Below, in pieces: positions 6,657 to 11,169 of a stretch of 11,169 nt of DNA (within the stretch, counting starts at the first letter, position 1; each line of letters begins with the position of its first letter). The position numbers and the translations under genes were made by a program. Below the pieces are notes generated by a model. It did not search any database. It had not been told where the DNA came from and worked only from the letters and a program-made list of their open reading frames with translations. Source of the DNA: Desulfobacteraceae bacterium (lineage in GTDB: Bacteria; Desulfobacterota; Desulfobacteria; Desulfobacterales; Desulfobacteraceae); assembly GCA_015486915.1 (NCBI GenBank), contig WFQS01000111.1, positions 1 to 11,169 on the forward strand. The letters run 5' to 3'.

Positions 6657-6684
6657 TTGACATAGGCGTAATTTATACTATAAT
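6657..6684 (+). promoter_or_regulatory. Consensus sigma-70 promoter of the Lrp/AsnC-type gene
   Basis: TTGACA (6657-6662), a 16-nt spacer and TATAAT (6679-6684) match the consensus perfectly. The start would be near 6691, giving a leader of about 114 nt. Such a strong promoter for a regulator suggests repression by a factor bound at the overlapping repeat. Confidence 0.8.
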
Positions 6685-6710
6685 GACTATCAATCATTAA
6701 ATAATTATAG
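6678..6710 (+). promoter_or_regulatory. Candidate autoregulatory operator (inverted repeat over -10 and start site)
   Basis: CTATAAT (6678-6684) and its exact reverse complement ATTATAG (6704-6710) flank the expected start site, with arm centres 26 bp apart. The same ATTATAG recurs at 6765-6771 in the leader. Lrp/AsnC proteins commonly bind AT-rich imperfect palindromes at their own promoters, so this is a plausible autorepression site. That role is inferred. Confidence 0.4.
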
Positions 6711-6804
6711 TTTTAAACACTTTTTGCGCTTGATCAGAAATTAATATACACTGATAAAATAAAAATTATAGCAATATGAACACATAACAAGAAGATCGGA
6801 AACA

Positions 6805-7248
6805 ATGAAAATTGATGACCTGAATATAGACATTGTAAAGGAACTTAAAGACGGACGGAAATCATTTAAAAAAATTGCCGATAAGTTCGGTATTACGGAA
6901 AATACCGTAAGGGCAAGGGTTAACAGACTCAAGGAAGAAAAAGTACTTGAGATCTGCGGCCTTGTTGATCCCACAAAAATTCCTGAACATAAAATAGTGA
7001 TGATTGGTATTAAACTCTCTGAAATGGATCTTGTTAAAAAAGGAGAGGAAATATCGAAGTTAAAGGGGATTGTTTCGGTTAGCGTTGTCACCGGCAGATA
7101 TGATTTAATGGCCATGGTGCTTTTTAAGCCGGGATTCGGGCTTCTTGAATTTTATACCGATGAAATCGCAAAAGTTGACGGTATAAATTCTGTTGAGAGC
7201 TTTGTTGTCTATAAATCCTACAACCTCATGGTTCCGTATAATTTATAA
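6805..7248 (+). CDS. Lrp/AsnC-family transcriptional regulator
   Basis: At 147 aa this is the usual family length. Residues 1-50 form the AsnC-type winged helix-turn-helix (FKKIADKFGITENTVRARVN as recognition region). Residues 63-143 form the RAM ligand-binding and oligomerisation domain, with the VTGRYDLM loop (95-102) that lines the amino-acid site. Family members assemble as octamers or similar and sense amino acids. The start ATG has only a weak ribosome-binding site (GAAGATCGGAAACA), but no better start is present. It lies directly upstream of the glycine cleavage operon, separated from it by a terminator and leader repeats. I infer that it regulates itself and perhaps gcv in response to glycine or another amino acid. 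The effector is not determinable from sequence. Confidence 0.9.
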   Translation: MKIDDLNIDIVKELKDGRKSFKKIADKFGITENTVRARVNRLKEEKVLEICGLVDPTKIPEHKIVMIGIKLSEMDLVKKGEEISKLKGIVSVSVVTGRYDLMAMVLFKPGFGLLEFYTDEIAKVDGINSVESFVVYKSYNLMVPYNL

Positions 7249-7320
7249 CGGCCATAAGGCTGAGCTGGACTGCGCTTATGAGCCTCTAAAAATCAGAGAT
7301 TTTGACGAACATAAAAAGAG
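7249..7320 (+). promoter_or_regulatory. gcv leader element, copy A (after lrp stop)
   Basis: It begins right at the lrp stop with GCCATAAGGCTGAGCTGG (7251-7268), related to the 20-mer of copies B and C. It continues with AGCCTCTAAAAATCAGAGATTTTGAC, which aligns with the matching part of copy C (CAGCCTC...AATCAAAGATTCTGAC). It runs into the hairpin of the 7313-7354 terminator. It is more diverged than B and C. See copies B and C for the shared parts. Confidence 0.45.
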
Positions 7321-7354
7321 CATTTGTGACTTCATCAAAAATGAGCTCTTTTTT
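7313..7354 (+). terminator. Intrinsic terminator after the Lrp/AsnC gene
   Basis: AAAAAGAGC (7313-7321) pairs exactly with GCTCTTTTT (7345-7353). CATTT/AAATG pairing continues inside the stem, and six Ts (7349-7354) close it. It would end the lrp transcript, or act as an attenuator for read-through into gcvT if the flanking leader copies can refold. Confidence 0.75.
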
Positions 7355-7360
7355 ATAAAA

Positions 7361-7460
7361 CTGCCATGAGGCAGATCTGGCGACTATCAGGATGTCTCTC
7401 AGTAAAAGATGAAACTCTAATAATTCAAAGAACTTTGAAGGAGTTTCATATAAAAAAACT
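7361..7460 (+). promoter_or_regulatory. gcv leader element, copy B (upstream of gcvT)
   Basis: It opens with CTGCCATGAGGCAGATCTGG (7361-7380): a 5-bp stem CTGCC/GGCAG with loop ATGA, followed by ATCTGG. It then carries TCTCTCAGTAAAAG. It closes with a strong hairpin, ATGAAACTC (7409-7417) with GAGTTTCAT (7441-7449) and inner TTCAAAG/CTTTGAA (7424-7430/7433-7439), followed by ATAAAAAAACT. The gcvT ribosome-binding site (TGGAGGTG) lies only about 10 bases further on, so the structure could influence translation. Identical opening and closing blocks recur before gcvH. It lacks the GCCGAAGG-type glycine riboswitch core. Confidence 0.55.
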
Positions 7461-7482
7461 ATTTTAGATATGGAGGTGCTTA

Positions 7483-8736
7483 ATGGCAAATGAATTTAAA
7501 ACCACGCCCTTAAATGGCTGGCACAGACAGCAGGGTGCAAACATGGCTGACTTTGGAGGCTATGACATGCCTCTGTGGTATGAAACAGGTGTAAAAAAGG
7601 AGCATCTTGCAGTACTTGAATCCGCAGGTATTTTTGATACCACACACATGGCATGTGTAATGGTAAATGGAAAAGATGCCTTAAAGCTCCTTCAGCTCTG
7701 CCATACAAGGGATCTTACCGGTCTTAATCAGGGAAGGTGTGTTTATGGCGCAGTATTAGAGGACAACGGTCATGTGATTGATGATGCAATTGTATATAAA
7801 TTCAATGATACCGATTATATGGTCTGTGTTAATGCTGGTATGGGAGGAGCCATTGCAGATCATCTGAATTCAAATAAAAAAAATCTGTCCGTTGATATTG
7901 ATGATCTTACCGACAGACTTGGGAAAATGGATATTCAGGGGAAAAATTCCGCTGTCATACTTTCTCAATTAATTAAAGACCCTGAAAAAGTGTTTGATAA
8001 AATGCCCTATTTTTCTTTTAAGGGCCATTTTGACAAGTCATCTTCTCTGTCATCTGAGGTAAGATTAAAGGAAGGTGATATTCCGGTTCTCCTTTCAAGA
8101 TCAGGATATACCGGTGAATTTGGATTTGAGATTTTTATTGATCCACAATTTATTGTGAAATTATGGGAGGATATACTTAAAGCCGGTGAAAAATACAATA
8201 TCATGGCCTGCGGTCTCGGGGCAAGGGATTCACTCAGGGCAGGTGCTGTGCTTCCATTGTCACACCAGGATATAGGCCACTGGAAATTCACAAATCACCC
8301 CTGGATGTTTGCTCTTCCCTTTAATGAAAATCAGACTGATTTCACAAAGGATTTCATTGGAAAAGAGGCCCTGCTTGATTCCAAATCCGCAAAATTCACC
8401 TTTCCCTTTGCAGGAGAAAATTTAAGAAAAGTGGGGGCAGGGGATGATTCACAGGTGATTGATAAAAACGGGAACACAATAGGAAAAGTTCTCACCTGCG
8501 CAACGGATATGGGCATTTCATGGTATGACGATAAAATTTTAAGTGTTGCATCTCCTGATCTTCCGGAAGGTTTCAAGGCAAAGGGAATAAGCTGCGGTTT
8601 TGTACTCGTGGACAAAAAGCTTGATTATGGTGAGAAACTAACACTTCAGGAAGGAAAAAGAAAAATAAAGGTTATCGTTCTTAGCGATATAAGGCCTGAC
8701 AGGACAGCAAGAAAAAAATTAAGTAATTTTTTATAA
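7483..8736 (+). CDS. gcvT: Glycine cleavage system T protein (aminomethyltransferase)
   Basis: GcvT takes the aminomethyl group from lipoylated H protein, releases NH3 and forms 5,10-methylene-THF. Visible family motifs are an N-terminal GANMADFGGYDMPLWY (18-33), FDTTHM (51-56), GHVIDDAIVY with the catalytic Asp (D100/D101), VNAG (116-119), SGYTGEFGFEI (207-217) and GLGARDSLR (244-252). At 417 aa it is longer than the roughly 365 aa usual for GcvT, with extra sequence in the middle and C-terminal parts (FPFAGENLRK, DMGISWYDDK). Just after GLGARDSLR the usual LEAGM-type stretch reads AGAVL, losing a commonly conserved Glu. A strong site GGAGG precedes ATG 7483. It heads the gcv genes, so T-protein function is very likely, although GcvT-like methyltransferases acting on other amines form the same fold. 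Confidence 0.88.
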   Translation: MANEFKTTPLNGWHRQQGANMADFGGYDMPLWYETGVKKEHLAVLESAGIFDTTHMACVMVNGKDALKLLQLCHTRDLTGLNQGRCVYGAVLEDNGHVIDDAIVYKFNDTDYMVCVNAGMGGAIADHLNSNKKNLSVDIDDLTDRLGKMDIQGKNSAVILSQLIKDPEKVFDKMPYFSFKGHFDKSSSLSSEVRLKEGDIPVLLSRSGYTGEFGFEIFIDPQFIVKLWEDILKAGEKYNIMACGLGARDSLRAGAVLPLSHQDIGHWKFTNHPWMFALPFNENQTDFTKDFIGKEALLDSKSAKFTFPFAGENLRKVGAGDDSQVIDKNGNTIGKVLTCATDMGISWYDDKILSVASPDLPEGFKAKGISCGFVLVDKKLDYGEKLTLQEGKRKIKVIVLSDIRPDRTARKKLSNFL

Positions 8737-8849
8737 CTGCCATGGGGCAGATCTGGATTCTCTCAGACAGCCTCAAATAATCAAAGATTCTGACAACTAT
8801 GTAAACTCTTATGATTAATGGTACTTTACAGGAGTTTCATATAAAAAAA
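8737..8849 (+). promoter_or_regulatory. gcv leader element, copy C (between gcvT and gcvH)
   Basis: It starts at the base after the gcvT stop with CTGCCATGGGGCAGATCTGG (8737-8756), identical to copy B at 19 of 20 positions. TTCTCTCAGACAGCCTC follows, then a variable part, then GGAGTTTCATATAAAAAAA (8831-8849), identical to copy B's end (7440-7458). AAACTC (8803-8808) can pair with GAGTTT (8832-8837), or alternatively TGTAAA (8800-8805) with TTTACA (8825-8830), so two mutually exclusive stems are possible. It sits in a 140-bp gap inside an otherwise tightly packed operon. Confidence 0.55.
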
Positions 8850-8876
8850 AACTAATAAAATAAAGGAGAAAATGCC

Positions 8877-9275
8877 ATGAAAGAAATAGATGAACTCAAT
8901 ATTCCTGAAGATGCAAAATACACAAAGGATCATGAATGGGCAAAAATTGAAGGCGACACAGCGGTTATAGGTATTAACGACTATGCCCAGGATCAGCTGG
9001 GAGAGGTCGTTTTTGTTGAGCTTCCTGAAATCGGAGATTCATTTGAAAAAGGTGATGAATTCGGAACAGTTGAATCAGTAAAAGCTGTTTCTGAAATTTA
9101 TATGCCTTTATCAGGTGAAGTGATCGAATTGAATAATGCCCTTGAAGACAATCCTGAATTTGTCAATTCCGACCCATATGGAGACGGCTGGATTATAAAG
9201 GTAAAACCTACTGATGTTTCTGAAATGGATCAACTTATGGATAAGACAGCATACCTTGCAATGCTGAAAGGATAA
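8877..9275 (+). CDS. gcvH: Glycine cleavage system H protein (lipoyl carrier)
   Basis: At 132 aa it has the normal size for GcvH. The lipoyl domain carries the attachment motif GTVESVKAVSEIYMP, with the lipoylated Lys at K69. Other family blocks are YTKDHEWAKIEG (15-26), LGEVVFVELPEIGD (41-54) and the C-terminal NSDPYGDGWIIKVKP (97-111). H protein shuttles the aminomethyl intermediate between P, T and L proteins. The start ATG 8877 has AAAGGAG 8 bases upstream. An overlapping ATG at 8872 reads ATGCCATGA and stops at once. No lipoate-attachment gene is visible nearby. Confidence 0.97.
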   Translation: MKEIDELNIPEDAKYTKDHEWAKIEGDTAVIGINDYAQDQLGEVVFVELPEIGDSFEKGDEFGTVESVKAVSEIYMPLSGEVIELNNALEDNPEFVNSDPYGDGWIIKVKPTDVSEMDQLMDKTAYLAMLKG

Positions 9276-9281
9276 TTTATT

Positions 9282-10616
9282 ATGCGTTATCTGCCACATA
9301 CAAAAGAAGAAATTGATGCAATGCTTGAAAAATCAGGCAAAGCATCACTTGATGATCTTTTTGAATCAATACCAGACCAGTGCCGCTTTACGGGAGAGCT
9401 AAATCTTCCCGAAGCCCTTACCGAATGGGAACTTGATGCCCACATGGAAGAATTATCATCGTCCATGGCTGCGTTCCCGAAAAATAAAATTTTCATTGGC
9501 GCCGGAAGCTATTGCCACTATATCCCGGCCTCTGTAAAATATCTTTTGTCACGTTCTGAATTTTCAACTGCCTACACTCCTTACCAGCCCGAGATAAGCC
9601 AGGGGACTTTACAGGGAAAATATGAGTTCCAGACCATGATAACGGAACTTCTTGGCATGGATGTGAGTACAGCTTCCCATTATGACGGGGGTACAGCCCT
9701 TGCCGAGGCAATGCTGATCTCACTTAAAAAAAAGAAAAAAGTTAATAAAGTTGCTGTCTCCTCCCTTATTCATCCCCATCAGAGGCAGATCATAAAGACA
9801 TATCTTTCACCTTCAGGTTATGAAATTATTGAACTGCCGTTTAATGCTGACGGGAAAACAGATTTTTCCCCCCTTGATAATATAGACGATATTGCAGGTA
9901 TTGCAGTTCAGTCTCCCAATTTTTTCGGGTGCATTGAAGACCTTGGCAGGGTCAAAGAGATCGTTGATGCAAAAAAAGCACTTTTCATTGTTTCATTTAC
10001 CGAAGCCATTGCCTACGGACTTTTGAAAAATCCCGGGTATTTCAAGGCAGACCTTGCCGTTGGTGAAGGTCAGAGTCTTGGTATTTCCCAGTCCTTCGGC
10101 GGTGCAGGTCTTGGGATTCTCACAAGTACACAAAAACTTGTCCGAACCCTTCCCGGACGTTTAATTGGAAAAACAATTGATAAAAAAGGAAGGCGGGGTT
10201 TTGTGTTAACACTTGCAACAAGGGAACAGCACATCAGAAGGGAAAAGGCAAGTTCCAATATCTGCTCCAACAACAGTCTCAACGCTCTTACTGCTGCCAT
10301 GTACCTTGCATCTGTCGGAAAAACAGGGATCAGAGAAATTTCCCAGCAAAACCACGATAAAGCTGTTTTCCTGAAAACAGAGCTTGAAGGTGCAGGCTTT
10401 ACACCTGCTTTTTCATCTCCGTTTTTTAATGAATTTGTCGTTAAAGTCCCCGACGGATTCAAAGCAAAAAGAGAATTGCTGAAAAAGGAAAAAGGCATTA
10501 TTGCAGGGCTTGATCTTGGGAAATTTTATCCTTCCATGAAAGATCATTATCTGTTCTGCGCAACAGAGGTGTTTTCAAAACAAGATATTGAAAACCTGGT
10601 AAAGGGGGTGAAATAA
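9282..10616 (+). CDS. gcvPA: Glycine dehydrogenase (decarboxylating) subunit 1, P-protein alpha
   Basis: At 444 aa this is the standard length of the N-terminal half of a split P protein. With GcvPB it decarboxylates glycine using PLP and loads the aminomethyl group onto GcvH. Family motifs are GAGSYCHYIPASV (73-85), FSTAYTPYQPEISQGTLQ (94-111), HYDGGTALAEA (133-143), NFFGCIEDL (213-221) and TREQHIRREKASSNIC (313-328). The gene follows gcvH by 6 nt (AAAGGA ribosome-binding site) and its TAA overlaps the next start codon by one base. The PLP lysine is not in this subunit but in GcvPB, as expected for the family. Confidence 0.97.
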   Translation: MRYLPHTKEEIDAMLEKSGKASLDDLFESIPDQCRFTGELNLPEALTEWELDAHMEELSSSMAAFPKNKIFIGAGSYCHYIPASVKYLLSRSEFSTAYTPYQPEISQGTLQGKYEFQTMITELLGMDVSTASHYDGGTALAEAMLISLKKKKKVNKVAVSSLIHPHQRQIIKTYLSPSGYEIIELPFNADGKTDFSPLDNIDDIAGIAVQSPNFFGCIEDLGRVKEIVDAKKALFIVSFTEAIAYGLLKNPGYFKADLAVGEGQSLGISQSFGGAGLGILTSTQKLVRTLPGRLIGKTIDKKGRRGFVLTLATREQHIRREKASSNICSNNSLNALTAAMYLASVGKTGIREISQQNHDKAVFLKTELEGAGFTPAFSSPFFNEFVVKVPDGFKAKRELLKKEKGIIAGLDLGKFYPSMKDHYLFCATEVFSKQDIENLVKGVK

Positions 10617-11169
10617 TGGAAAATATACTCGGAACAAACGGCTTGATCTTTAACGAGCCCCTTTTATGGGAAAAAAGTACACCTGGAAGATGCGGAGTTT
10701 CGATTCCAAAACAGGATGTAAAGGAATCTCTGCTTGATCCCGAACTTACAGGAGAAGCTCCCGATCTTCCCGAATTAAGTGAAGTTGACGTTGTAAGGCA
10801 TTTTACACGTCTTTCCCAGTGGAATTTCGGACTTGATTCAGGCATGTATCCTCTTGGGTCATGCACAATGAAATACAACCCTAAAACAAACGAAGTCCAG
10901 GCGTCACGGACAGGGCTTGCCAATTCCCATCCCCTTGCAGATGAGGATGTCTCCCAAGGTGCACTTAAAATGATGTACAACCTTGAAAAACACCTTGCGG
11001 AACTTACCGGAATGGATGCGGTAACGCTCCAGCCTGCTGCGGGAGCCCATGGAGAACTCACCGGAATATTATTAATTCACGCTTTTTTTGCAAAAAGCGG
11101 AAAACAGCGTTCAAAAATCATAATACCGGATACTGCCCATGGAACCAATCCTGCAAGCGGGGCCCTCTG
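10616..11169 (+). CDS. gcvPB: Glycine dehydrogenase (decarboxylating) subunit 2, P-protein beta (3' truncated)
   Basis: The start ATG overlaps the gcvPA stop as TAATG (10614-10618), with AAAGGGGGTG just upstream, so the two are translationally coupled. The visible 184 residues are unmistakable GcvPB: MYPLGSCTMKYNPK, LQPAAGAHGELTGI and DTAHGTNPASGA. The PLP-binding lysine lies further downstream, outside the window. The reading frame is intact to the last base. Confidence 0.97.
   Translation, partial: MENILGTNGLIFNEPLLWEKSTPGRCGVSIPKQDVKESLLDPELTGEAPDLPELSEVDVVRHFTRLSQWNFGLDSGMYPLGSCTMKYNPKTNEVQASRTGLANSHPLADEDVSQGALKMMYNLEKHLAELTGMDAVTLQPAAGAHGELTGILLIHAFFAKSGKQRSKIIIPDTAHGTNPASGAL

Larger units (their letters stand above)
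6303..6804. other. 502-bp divergent intergenic region between fic and lrp-type gene
   Basis: It contains a near-consensus promoter for fic on the minus strand, a perfect-consensus promoter for the regulator on the plus strand, and a very AT-rich stretch (6593-6656) upstream of the latter that could act as an UP element. A 24-codon ORF at 6409-6483 has no ribosome-binding site and is not called. Confidence 0.7.

Noticed and set aside
7361..7410. Glycine riboswitch upstream of gcvT
   Set aside because: TCTCTCAGTAAAAG (7394-7407) resembles the 3' part of the glycine aptamer (CUCUCAGGCAAAAG), but I could not find the GCCGAAGG...GCAA core or the 5' GGAGAG strand. I therefore report a leader element rather than the known riboswitch; a covariance search would settle it.
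10498..11061. 187-codon minus-strand ORF across the gcvPA/gcvPB junction
   Set aside because: It is antisense to two unmistakable glycine dehydrogenase genes, has low-complexity Ser/Pro-rich composition and no start signal.

Overview
The window looks like a piece of an AT-rich chromosome from a strictly anaerobic bacterium, most likely a Desulfobacterota (Desulfobacteraceae-type sulfate reducer). This rests on three things. The NuoF-like flavoprotein carries an extra ferredoxin tail. The glycine cleavage operon has a split P-protein (gcvPA/gcvPB). The secreted proteins and intergenic repeats have a style I associate with that group. The assignment is an inference; no rRNA or other marker gene is present.

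Layout. (1) Positions 1-1494 (+) hold the 3' end of an NADH-dehydrogenase-type flavoprotein gene (NuoF/HndC/HydB-like) and a small NuoG/HoxU-like Fe-S protein. Together they would form an NAD(P)H/ferredoxin electron-transfer module whose catalytic partner lies outside the window. (2) Positions 1495-2968 are gene-poor and decayed. They contain a dubious 84-codon ORF, two sizeable inverted repeats, and a secretory-protein gene broken by a fold-back element of about 164 bp that resembles a MITE. (3) Positions 2969-4417 (-) encode an exported Asp-box (BNR/sialidase-like) beta-propeller. (4) Positions 4758-6302 (-) encode a Fic-domain enzyme (probable AMP transferase) with its own near-consensus promoter. 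(5) Positions 6657-7248 (+) hold an Lrp/AsnC regulator behind a perfect -35/-10 promoter with an inverted repeat over the -10 and start region, ending in a strong intrinsic terminator. (6) Positions 7483-11169 (+) hold gcvT-gcvH-gcvPA-gcvPB, the last running off the window.

How the genes work together. The last four genes encode the T, H and P components of the glycine cleavage system. It splits glycine to CO2, NH3 and methylene-THF, and in anaerobes it can run in reverse to assimilate C1 units. The adjacent Lrp-type protein is a natural candidate regulator of both itself and the gcv genes.

The most interesting unexplained signal is in the gcv leaders. A conserved element occurs in three diverged copies: directly after the lrp stop codon, again just before gcvT, and again between gcvT and gcvH. 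It consists of a CTGCC-loop-GGCAG hairpin followed by GATCTGG, then a distal hairpin whose right arm is GGAGTTTCATATAAA. It does not carry the glycine-riboswitch core as I know it, so it may be a different cis-regulatory RNA or a set of protein-binding sites.
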